DNA of 64,000 nt, taken from assembly GCA_965198415.1 (NCBI GenBank), contig CBDAPN010000029.1, forward strand, positions 310,001 to 374,000. Reading direction: 5' to 3'. This DNA comes from Endozoicomonas sp965198415 (GTDB lineage: Bacteria; Pseudomonadota; Gammaproteobacteria; Pseudomonadales; Endozoicomonadaceae). The notes beneath the pieces are model-generated. The model had not been told where the DNA came from and searched no databases. It saw only the letters and a list, made by a program, of their open reading frames with translations. Of the stretch, positions 1-12,300 are shown piece after piece. Numbering within the stretch: position 1 is the stretch's first letter; the number at the start of each line of letters is the position of its first letter. A program made the position numbers and the translations under genes.

Positions 1-359
1 CCACCCTGACCGGCATACCGGCGGGCAGCACAATCACCGACGGCAACAACACCGTCAGTGCCGACGGCAGTAAGGTGGATATTTCCGGCTGGAATCTGAG
101 CGCACTAGCCCTGACACCACCGCTGAACAGCACAGCGGCCTTTACTCTCACTCTGGCTGCTACCGCCAAAGAAGCCAATGGCGATAGCGCTGACACCAGC
201 CACACTTTGCGAGTCAATCTGATAGCCGCCAACGATGCGCCGGATGGTATCACTCTGGATACTCTGACAGTGGCAGAAAACAGCGCCGGTGCCACTGTCG
301 GTAACTTAATCACCAGTGACGTGGATAACGGTGACTCACACGTACACCGTGAGCGATAA
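1..359 (+). CDS. Giant T1SS adhesin, segment before first frameshift (partial)
   Basis: The frame is open from the left edge of the window, so the true start lies upstream. The residues read as repeat modules of a large bacterial adhesin, with the cadherin/VCBS-type junction AANDAPDG near base 230. The frame stops at 357-359, just after the residues DVDNGDSH. The next frame resumes with TYTVSDNRFEVVGNQLKL, the natural continuation of a cadherin-like repeat. Adding two bases (AC) at CACG, near 340, would rejoin the frames, so this is almost certainly the same protein as the segment that follows. The break could be a real mutation, a slippage site or an assembly error. Confidence 0.8.
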   Translation, partial: TLTGIPAGSTITDGNNTVSADGSKVDISGWNLSALALTPPLNSTAAFTLTLAATAKEANGDSADTSHTLRVNLIAANDAPDGITLDTLTVAENSAGATVGNLITSDVDNGDSHVHRER

Positions 360-3300
360 CCGCTTTGAAGTAGTTGGCAACCAGCTCAAATTAAAAGACG
401 GTATCAGTCTGGATTATGAAACCGAAAATACCGTTGCGCTGACCATCACCAGTACCGACGCTGCCGGTGCCAACAAAGCGCAACCCCTTACCCTCAACGT
501 CACCGATGTGAACGATGCGCCGGTCTTAACGAATGTTGATAACCTCAATTACACCGCCAATGGCGAGCTGAGCGTTTTTGATAACGACCTGTCGTTGACC
601 GATGTAGACTCCCCCAACCTGCAAAGCGCTAAGGTACAAATAACCAGCAACTTCAATAGCAGCGAAGATGTATTGTCGTTTACCGACCAAAACGGCATCA
701 CCGGCAGTTGGGATGCGAGCACCGGCACCCTCACCTTAACCGGCGCTGCCAGCGTTGCCGACTATGAGGCCGCACTGGAGTCCGTGAGCTATCAGAATAC
801 GGCCACTAGCCGTGACACCAGTGTTCGTAGCGTGAGCTTCACAGTAAACGATGGCGTAGAAAACAGTACCGCAGTCAACGCCACTATCACCGTCAGTGAG
901 TACAATGCGCCAGCAGAAATTCGCGACGAACACCGCGCGCTGTCCATGAACGGGTCTTCGGATCACCTGATTGCCAATCCGGTGTCTAACTTCCCCAGCA
1001 ATGCGTTCACCTTTGAGTCCTGGTTCAAAACCTCCGGTAGCGGTGACGGCCTGATCTCCTATGCGACGGCTAGCGAGGATAATGAAGTCCTGTTGCTTAA
1101 TCAGGAAAACCTGACCCTGCAAATCGGCGGTAACAGCGTCGCTACCGGTATCAACATTGCCGACGGCGACTGGCACCACGTCGCCTGGACCTGGGACAGC
1201 GCCAGCGGCGCCACAAAAGTGTTTATCGATGGCGTAGAAAAGTTCTCAGGGACTCTGGCTCAGGGGCACAGCATAGAAAACGGTGGCTCACTGGTAATTG
1301 GCCAGGAACAAGACGGCGTGGGCGATGGTTTCGATCCCGCACAAGCCTATGCGGGAGAAGTGCGTGACATTCGCCTGTGGGATACCAACCGCACACAGGC
1401 CGACATCGACAGTCAGAAAAACGAGGTGCTCGACGGTTCTGAAAGTAACTTAGTCAGCAACTTCACCATCAAAGAGGGTACAAGCGTTGTTTCTGACAGC
1501 GGCCCCGGGAACAATGACCTGCAAAAAGTGGGCGGCACCGTTGAGCAGATTAGCCTGGCAACGGTCGAAGGCGAGCCGGTCAGTATTCACAATATCCAAT
1601 TTGCCGATGCCGAGTCCGGCAGCGATGCCGTCACAGTTACCCTGAGCGTGCCAAACGGCGCCCTCACCTTAGCCAAAACAGACGGCATTAGCATCACTGA
1701 AGGGGCTAACAACTCAACCACCATGACGCTGCAGGGCACCATCGCCGACATCAACAACGCCGTGGCCGGCCTGCAGTTTGAACCTGCCAGTGGTTTCAAC
1801 GGCAACGTTGATTTGACCGCCAGCATCAGCGACTCCGGCAGTGGTGGCGACTCTCAGGCCACCTCGGTCACCCGAACCATTACCGTTACAGAGAAGCTGC
1901 CAGAGACACCGGAAATCACCTCCGTTAGCCTGAACGACAGCAACCAGCCGGTCATCATCGGTACCGGCGAGCCGAACAGCACCCTGAACTTCACCATCAA
2001 CGGTATAGACTACACGACCACCGTCGGTAATGATGGCAACTTCAGCTACACACCAGCACTGACCATTAATAACGGCGACCCGCTAAACCTCAGCCTAACC
2101 GCCTCCGATGCCGACGGCACCAAAAGTAAGGCCACCAACTACAACACTACATTCCAAAGCGCCCCCGACGACGGCAGCCCTGTCACCGGCTCCGGTGGCG
2201 ACGATTACATAAAAGGTGATGCCGGTAGCAACCAGATCAGCGCCGGCGACGGTAACGACGTCATCACAGCAACCAGCACAAGGGTGGGTGGCCGCTACGG
2301 CGAACTGCTTAGCAACAAAGACCTTAGCGACTTCACCAACGTAACGGACAAAGGAAGCTATAAGGAAGTCACTCTGAAGGGCTGGCAGACAGTTAACACC
2401 GCCGGTATCACCAACACCGATACCAATGTTGACGCCACCAAACTGCCACAGATTAATGCCAAAGCCCTTGAGGCCAGCACGCTGCAAACCGTCACGGACA
2501 CCTCACAAAAAGTCACCATTGATGCCTTCAAAAAAGTCGATGGCATTGTGCAGTCCTTCAATACCGTCAATAACGCCCTCTATACCGTTAGCCTCGACGT
2601 TGCCCCCCGCACGCTCAACAGCTCTGATTTTGAAATCTGGTGGGGGGGTAAACATGTAAAAACGGTTTCTTTCGATCAAAGCGGCTGGCAAAACATTGAA
2701 GTTTTGGTCTCTGGCAATGGTAGCGAACAGAGTATCATGCTGCGTGAAGTCTCCGGGCAGAACAACCAAGTGGGCGTTGTAATTAACAGCGTCAGCGTAA
2801 AAGGGCAACTGCCAGATGGCAGTGGTGAAAGTGGTGAGCTACTAACCAACGGCAACTTTGCCAGTGACGCTTCCAGCTGGCGTGCCGTGGACACTGGCAC
2901 CATTACCAACTCCGACTACAGCGCCGGAATTGACGTCAGCACGCTGCCCGATGGTGATCTGGAAATTCACCCTTACAACACAGACTGGCTGGAATCCTCC
3001 GTCGACACTTCAACCAAGGTGGAACTTGATAGCAATAACTCGAATGTTGATGCCATCTTCCAACAAGTGAACACCGTGGATGGACAAAAGTACACACTTT
3101 CGTTTGATGCCTATTCCCGGGTGGTGGATTCCGGCGACGTGGAGATCTGGTGGGGCGGCAACTACATCAAAACCGTTGCCATTGGCACGGACTGGAATAC
3201 CCACACCGTCAACCTTACTGGCGATGGTACGCAGCAAACACTGATGATTCGGGAAGTACCGAGCCAAAGTGATGGCACCGGCACCTTGCTAAATAACATC

Positions 3301-6300
3301 AGTTTGCAAGGCGTGCTGCCAGATACTCTTGATGGCGGTAGCGGTGATGACCAGATCACCGCTACCGCAGGCAGCGATATCATTTCCGGCGGTGCAGATA
3401 ATGACGTCATCACCACCGGTGCGGGTCAGGATCGGCTGGTCTGGGCGCCCGGCGATGAAGGCACTGCCGATGCGCCTGCTTCGGATCGGGTCACCGATTT
3501 CACCCTCGGTAGCGGTGGTGATGTGCTGGATTTGCAAGGCTTTCTTGACGGTGAAGAGAACAGCTCACTGGATCAGTACCTCAGCTTCCGCAAGGACGGT
3601 AATGACACAGTCATTTCAGTAAGCCGCAGCGCCAACGGCGACGTTGTGCAAAACATTATTCTCGAAGGGGTTGACCTGACCACTCTTGGCGATACAGACG
3701 CCAAAATTATCAGTCAGCTGCACAATAATGGGCAGTTAATCACTGCTAACGCCGCACCCACCATTAACGCAGCGACAAAAGTCACTGGCGAGGTAACAGA
3801 AATCGCTGACGGTGATGCAGGCGAAAATAGCAACACACTCACCGATACCGGCAGTTTCACCATCAGCGATGCGAACCTCACCAATGTGCAAACGCTCACA
3901 GTCGTTGCGGGCGGCAACGGTTATCGCGGCACCTTTACACCCACCATCAACAATAACACCACCGGCGACGGCACCGGTCAGGTAGACTGGACCTTCAGCG
4001 TTGCCGACGCCGATGTGGACGATCTGGCAGCAGGGGAAACACTAACCCAGACTTACACTGTCACCGTCGACGATGGCAACGGCGGCACTGTCAATCAGAA
4101 CATCACCGTTACTATCAACGGCAGTAACGATGCTCCCACCGTTACTACGAATCAGGTGGATGCCACCATCACTGAGGGCTCTGCTGGCGCAGAGTCTGAA
4201 GTACTTGGTAACCCTGGTAGCGGTAGTTTCAAAGTGACCGATGTAGACCTCAGCGACAAACTGACCATGACGGTCACCCCGGACGCCAACAACTACCGCG
4301 GCACTTTCTCACCGGTTCTGAACGACGACGGTCAGGTGAACTGGACTTTCACTGCCGGAAATATTGAAGACCTTGTAACCGGTCAAACCTTGACACAAAA
4401 ATACACCGTCACTATTGCAGACGGTAACGGCGGCAGCGTTGATCAAGCCGTCACCATTAGCCTGGTTGGCAGCGACGACCGGCCCATCATTAGCGAAGTC
4501 ACTGACTTTAATTACACTGCCAACGGTGAACCGAGCGTTATTGACAGTGACCTGTCGTTAACCGATGTGGACTCCCCTACTCTGCAAAGTGCTACGGTAC
4601 AAATCACCAGCAACTTCAATAACAGCGAAGATGTATTGTCGTTTACCGACCAAAACGGCATCACCGGCAGCTGGGATGCAAGCACCGGCACCCTCACCTT
4701 AACAGGCAGTGCCAGCGTTGCTGATTATGAAGCGGCACTGGAATCCGTCAGTTATCAGAATACCGCCACCAGCCGCGACACCAGTGCACGTACCGTGACG
4801 TTTACTGTGAATGACGGCAGTGCAAGCAGCGCTGCTGCCACTGCCAACATTAACGTCAGTCAATACAACCAGGCACCGTTGATTGATCAACAAAACAGCG
4901 CGCTGTCTATGGGTGGTACCACCTCTGACTACCTCATGGCCAATCCGGTCTCAGGCTTCCCAAGTAATGCATTTACCGTTGAATCCTGGTTCAAAACCAC
5001 TGGCAGTGGCGATGGCCTGATCTCTTATGCGGTACCCGGTCAGGATAATGAAATTTTGATGGTAGGACAGGAAAACCTGTCTTTATTTATCGGCACTGAG
5101 AAAGTTCACACTGGCATCAGTATCGCTGATGGTCAGTGGCACCACGTCGCCTGGAGCTGGGACAGCGCCACCGGCAAAACCACACTCTTTATTGATGGCG
5201 AGGAGAAGTTCACCGGCACTTTGGCACAGGGGCAAACTATAGAAGACGGTGGCTCACTGGTTATCGGGCAAGAGCAAAACAGCGTCGGCGGCGGCTTTGG
5301 CAACGAGCAAGCCTACGATGGTGAGGTTCGGGACATTCGGGTATGGAACAAAAGCCGCACACAAGCAGAGGTTGACGCCCAGAAAGACAGTACCCTCAAC
5401 GGCAGCGAAAGCAACCTGGTCAGCAATTACACCATCAAAGCGGGTGAAAGCACGGTAACCGATACCGGTCCGGCAAAAAATGACCTGCAACGGGTTGGTG
5501 GTACTTTCACCAACACCACCATTGAAACCAGTGCAGGCAAGACCGTCAGCATTGACAACATCACCCTCTTTGACCCAGAAACCAGCAGTGAAACCGTTGA
5601 AGTAACGCTGTCTATTCCCGACGGTGTTCTGCGTCTGGCGTCGAGCAACGGCATAGTCGTTACCGCCGGTGCTAACCATTCTGGCGCCATGACTCTGCAA
5701 GGCACGCTGGCAGACATCACCAGCGCCATTAATGGTCTGCAGTACCAGCCCGCCAATAACTTCGCCGGTACAGCAACGCTGACCATCAGTGTCAGCGACC
5801 TTGGCAACGCCAGCGGTGCCGATGCCCGGGTAAGTACTATTACCCGAGACATTGTAGTCAATGAAGTGGTTCCTGAAACACCAGAAATCAAGAACGTCAT
5901 CCTCAATAGTGACCAACAGCCGGTGATCTCTGGCAGTGGCAAACCGAACAGTACCCTGAATTTCACCATCAACGGTAACAAATACACCGCCACCGTGGAC
6001 AACGAAGGCAACTTCAGCTTTACACCACCACTGACGGTAAATAACGGTGAGTCACTGAACGTCAGCCTGACGCTGACTGACGCCGACAACAAAGAGAGCG
6101 AAGCCGCCACTTTCGTCACCTCCTTCAACAGTGGCAACGGCGAAGACAGCACGCTCAGCGGGGGCAGCAATAATGACCTGATCAAAGGCGGCTCAGGCAG
6201 CAACCACATCAGCGGTGGTGATGGTGATGACATTATTGACGGCAATGGATTGCATGTGGGCGGACGTTACGATGAACTGCTGTCCAACGGCTCGTTCGAA

Positions 6301-9300
6301 AACAATGAGGTTGTTGAAAGTTTCGTCAATTTCAATCAAGTTACGCTTGATAACTGGACAGCGGTCAATACCGCATCAATCACCAGTTACGACAAAAAAG
6401 CAGACCTAACTCAACTGCCACAAGTTAGCGTTGACTATCTGCAAAACAACTTTCTTAAAACAAAAACAGACACATCCCCTAAAGTCGAACTCGATGCCAA
6501 TAACAATGTTGATGCTATCGTACAGACATTTACCACGGTTAATAACGCTCTTTATACCATCAACCTAGAGGTTGCGCCCCGGGACTTAAGCTCATCTAAC
6601 TTCGAAATCTGGTGGGGCGGTGTTCACGTTAAAACGGTGTCATTGGATCAGGCTGGCTGGCAAAACATCAAAGTCATGGTAACCGGCGACGGCTCCGAGC
6701 AGAGCCTCATGCTAAGGGAATTGCCCAGCCAAAACAGCAGCGCAGGGGCAGTGATAAACAGCGCCAGCGTTACCGGTTTATTACCGGATGGTAGCAGTGG
6801 TGAGCTGCTCACTAACGGGAATTTTTCCGCCGACACCAATACCGCTCCGAGCTGGCGTGCCGTAGCAACCGACGGCATTACCAATGCCGATTACCAAGGC
6901 GGCATTAATGTCAACACGCTGCCCGATGGCGACCTGAAAATGCTCACTCACGATGCCGCCGGGTTGCCATCATCAAACGACAGCTCCCCTCAAGTTGAGC
7001 TTGACGGTAATGCCGCGGACGTTGACGCCATTTACCAGCAAGTTAAAACCGTTGCCGGCGAAACCTACACCCTGTCGTTTGACGCATTCGCCCGCCGCGC
7101 CGACTCCAGTGATGTAGAAGTCTGGTGGGGCGACCAATACGTGAAAACCATCACCGTTGGTACCGACTGGGATACCTATACCGTCAACCTGCCCGGCGAT
7201 GGCACCAGCCAGACGTTAATGCTGCGCGAAGTGCCGAACCAGAGCGACAACAGCGGTACCGTCCTTAGCAACGTCAGTCTTCAAGGCGTCGTGCCAGAGT
7301 CAGACACCCTTGAAGGTGGCGCCGGTAATGATCGCATCACCGGCTCCCGTGGTGATGATGTGATCACCGGCGGGGCGGATAACGACGTGATTACCTCCGG
7401 CAGTGGCCGCGACCGTCTGGTGTGGCAAGCGGGAGATGAGGGCACTATTTATGCTCCCGCCATTGACCGGGTGACCGATTTTGCCTTGGGCAGCAGTGGC
7501 GACATTCTTGACCTGCAATCCTTGCTTGATGGAGAAGAGACCACGGCACTGGATCAGTTTATCCACTTCCGTAAGGAGGGTGCTGATACGGTCATTGAAA
7601 TCAGCCCCAACGCCAACGGCAATGTGACGCAGAACATTGTTCTTGAGAATGTCGATCTGACCACCCTTGGTAATAACGATGCTGAAATCATCAGTCAGTT
7701 ACAAAGTAACGGTCAGCTAATCACCAGCTACGCCTTCACCATTAATACACCCGTGATGGGCGATAACCAGATCAATGCAAGTGAAGACAGTGCGGTAGAG
7801 GTAACCGGCGCTGGCGAGCCGGGCGCTTCCGTTGAAGTGCAGATTCGTGAATCCGGAGTACCGGACGCTCAAGGCAGCTGGTCCCTGAATGGCCATCTGA
7901 ATGGGGATGCGCCAGTTACGGTGTACGGTCACACCATCAACTACGTGGACGGCCCTGCCCAGGGGTCACAGAGCCCTTCCCGCCAAGCCATTCGCCTGGA
8001 TGGAACCAACGACAGCATTGCCGGCAACATCAATGTTTCGGAAACCAATTACGGTGTTTCATTCTGGTTTAAAACCTCTAGCACCACCGGTGGGCTATTC
8101 AGAATCCAGGCAGGAAAAAACGTAGAAGATCGCAATGTTTATCTCGAAGACGGGGTGATTAAAACTTACCTCTCGCACGACACCAATGGCCCTGAAACAC
8201 TGAGCAGTGCCAACACTTACAATGATGGCAAATGGCACCATGTGGTACACACCTTTGGCGGCTCTGAGGGAGGCCAAAAACTCTACGTTGATGGCGTTGA
8301 AGTCGCTTCGGGTAACTTGAATGAGTCTACATTCAACACGGAAAATGGTTTCCAGCTCGGCTACGCCAATGTCGCTGGTATTGACCACCTTAGTGGCGAT
8401 TTTGCCGGCCTGGAGATTTTCAATCAGGCGCTATCACAGGCAGACGTCAGCAAACTGTATAACACCGTCGTAGAAACCACTAGCGTCAACTCAAACGGCA
8501 CCTGGAGTCTTGCTGACAGCACGCTCGATGCGACTGCCCTGAACGACGGACAACTGAGCGTCACCGCAACCCAGACCGGCAACGATAATAACAGCGTCAG
8601 CACCACGGCAACGGTAACTCTGGACACCGTTCTGCCAACTCTGACGGCACTGGAAGTGATTGCCAATACCAAAGAGCTCGAACTGACCTTCAGCAACGCT
8701 ATGGACACCGACAGCATTCCTGAACTGGCTGACTTCAAGGTGACGGTGGATGGCAATGCGGTGGATGTCCTTAACATTGCCTATCTCAACGACACGACAA
8801 TGCGCCTTAGCCTGAGCACTCCAGCCGCTTCAGGTGCCAACGTGAAACTAAGCTATAGCCAAGGTAACAAACCGCTACAGGCAAAAGGTGCTAATAACGC
8901 ATTAGCCGAAACCAATAATCTGGCGGTCACAGTGGCCGCTGACACCAAAGCACCCGAACGTCAGGAAATGACGGTAAACGGTAACCAGATCACCATTGAG
9001 TTCAACGAAGACCTCGACACCAGCAGCCTGCCGGACGCCAGCGCCTTCACCATTTCACTGGAGGGCGGTGGCAGCCGCACGGTGACCAATGTCAGCATTA
9101 GCGATGACAAGCTCACTCTGACTCTGGACAGCCCGGTAACAGATCCCGACATCGTCAGGCTGGATTACAACGCCTCTAATGCCAGCAACAACGGCGGCGG
9201 CATAGTGCAGGATAGTCAGGGCAACGCTATCAGCAATTTTGACAATGGTCTGGTTGCAAACAACACCGATAGCACCACCCCAACGCTCAACCGCATTACG

Positions 9301-12300
9301 GCCAATGGCGATACCATCACCCTTAACTACTCTGAAGATTTAAAAAGCACCACCGGACTTTACGGTATTGATCTGGGCAGTGGTAAAAATAGTCAGGGCA
9401 GCGGCCTTGAGATGCACAATGGTTCCGAAGCGCACGGTAAGATTGACGGCCTCGTAACCGGTGGCTCCATGACCATTGCCACTTGGGCACGCTTGGACAG
9501 TTTAAACAACCATTGGGCAAGAATTATCGATTTTGGTGATGGCCGAGCACAGCACAACATAATCATTAGTCAGGACCGTACCACACCAAACCTGGTCGTT
9601 AATTTCTTCGACAGTGATAACAATCCCAACCAGTACCGGATTGATAACTTCTTTAAGGCAGGGGAATGGGTACATATTACCGCCACTGTTGACAACACCG
9701 GCCTGGTTACCGTCTACAAAAACGGCGTAGAAGCAGCCTCCTTCCAAGGCAGTGGAGCGCCTGCAGAGAAAGTCAGGGCCAATAACTACGTCGGTAAAAG
9801 CAACTGGGAGGTAGACGATGGGCTAGATGGCACCATTGATGACTTGCTGATTGTTAACCGGGACCTTAATGCCACCGAAGTGACCAACCTGTACAACGCT
9901 GCAGACTTGTCCACCTTTACCGCAAGCCTGAGCGGCGACACTTTCCACGCCTACGACTTTGAAAACAGTGCCGGTAACCATGTTAATGACCTTAATGGCA
10001 ACAAACCCATAACGTTGATGGGTGAGTCCTCCTTTGACGTTAAGGTGGGCGGGGTTGACCGGGCGGTAGAAACGACACAGATCAACGGTAATGAGGTAAC
10101 CCTGCAATTGGCCAGCCCGGTGGCGGATGGCGAAACAGTCACCGTAGGTTACAACCCTTCACTACCGATGAGGTTCCAGAGCACGCCGGTTCAAGGCTCC
10201 GCCTCAATGAGCGTTGACGACGATACCCTGACAATTTCCAACAACACAAGCACAACATCAATTGTTCTAATCGATACACCTGAAGGCTTTACCCAAAGCG
10301 GTAAGATCAATCTTGATTTTACAATCACGCCAAAGGGTGTTGGCGGTGGCATGCTCGTTTTTGACTATGTGGATGCCAATAACTACAAAGTGATTGGCAG
10401 TATCGATAGCTCAACAACTATCACGTGGTTTGTACGAACCATAAAAAATGGTGCTAATTCTTCTGAAACAGTCTCAAACACCTCATCAGACCCGTCTAAC
10501 TTAGGTGTACCAAGGCATGTCAAAGTTACCTTAGAAAACAACAAAGCCACTTTATACTCAGATGGTGCTGAAAAGGTGAGCTTACAGTTCAGCGAAGACA
10601 TCACTGATGGTAAGTTTGGTGTCGTAGCGGGTGACCAAGAATACATCTACAAAATCAACGACATTACCCGCCTAGAAGACAGCAACGGCATTGATGCCCC
10701 CCGGTTTGACCACGGTGACATACCGGTTGCCAACGTCACTGATACCGTCTCCCCTGCCCTCACCACGGCAAAAATTAATGGCGATCAGCTGACGCTAACC
10801 CTCAGTGAACCGTTGAATCCGCAAGCCACCATCGACCCCACCGCATTCAACATTGCGGTGGAGGGTGAGACCAGAGCCGTTAGCGGTGTAAACATAAACG
10901 GCAACCAAGTCGTCCTGACGCTGTCTGCGCCGGTCACCGATGGACAGCAGGTCACCGCCAGCTATAGCGCACCTGCTGCCGACAGCGCCACGAACAACGA
11001 CCGCCTTGAAGACAGCACCGGTAGCGACGCCAGCGCACTCTCCAATGTTGCCGTTACCAACCTGACCAACAATAGCAGCGTGCCGGAAGTAGTCAGACTG
11101 TTCAGCGATAACGCCAACCAATGGTACAAAGAAGGCGACACCATCACCGTTAAAGTGCAGTTCTCTGAGCGAGTCAATGTGGTGGGTCAGCCGCAATTAC
11201 AACTGGAAACGGGCACGGTGGACAGCCTGGCCACCTACAGCAGCGGTGCCGGAACCGACACGCTCTCCTTTACCTTTACCGTTGCCGGGAAGCTTGAAGC
11301 CGCTGACTTAAACGCCCTGTCCACCTCGGCCCTCGGCCTTAACGGCGGTGCCATTACCGACCTTTTGGGTAACAATGCCAGTTTGCAGTTACCCGCCCCG
11401 GACTCCGCCAACGCCTTGGCACAAAACAGCGACATTCGTATTGACAGCGTCACGCCATCGGTGGGCGTTACCCAAGGCGATTTGCTGGAAGAAGGCAATA
11501 TTTTAATGCTAAAAGGTGGCGGGTTCAGCGCCCTGCTTTCGCCGGGCGAAGCTGCCGATACTGACCTGTCAGCACGACTGGATTGGAGCAAGCTCGGCTG
11601 GCGCATTGTCGATAACAGCGGCAGCAACACCGACATCAGCTTTACCGCTGCCGATATCAAGTCCGCCGTCGTAGCGGACGATCAGTCGCTATACATCCGG
11701 TTCACCCCAGAAAAAATGGCCGCCATGCAGGCAACCGCCGGCTTTGGTGATGCCGGTGGCCAGGATCTGGTCCGTATTACCAGCAACGGCTTCTTCAAGG
11801 ACGCCGCCGGCAATAGCACCAACGATGCCAACACCGCTGGCGTGAATATTTTTGTACTGCCAACGGATGCCATCGCCCCAACCATCAGCAAAATTTCTAG
11901 TCTGACCTTCGATGGTCAGTACGGACCCGGCTCAGTGATTCAGATTTTGCTGACCTTTGATGAGCCGGTGCAGGTTGACGGCGCCCCCATCATGTTGCTG
12001 GGCACCGGCGACAAGACCGCTGCGGCATCGTTTTCTTCTGGCTCTGGCACGCGCAAACTGGTGTTTCAATACACCGTTGAAGCCGGGCATCAGTCGACGG
12101 ACCTGGATGTACTGAGCCAGCACGCCCTCAAACTCAATGGCGGCTCCATTACTGATTTATCCGGCAACCCGGCAATTTTGGTGGTGCCCACAGGTAACGA
12201 CAGTGAATCACTGGCCAGCCAGGCCGACCTGACCATTCTGGCCGAAGTACCAGAGGTTGCCATAACCAGTGTTGCGCTGGCCCCAGACAGTGACAATCAA

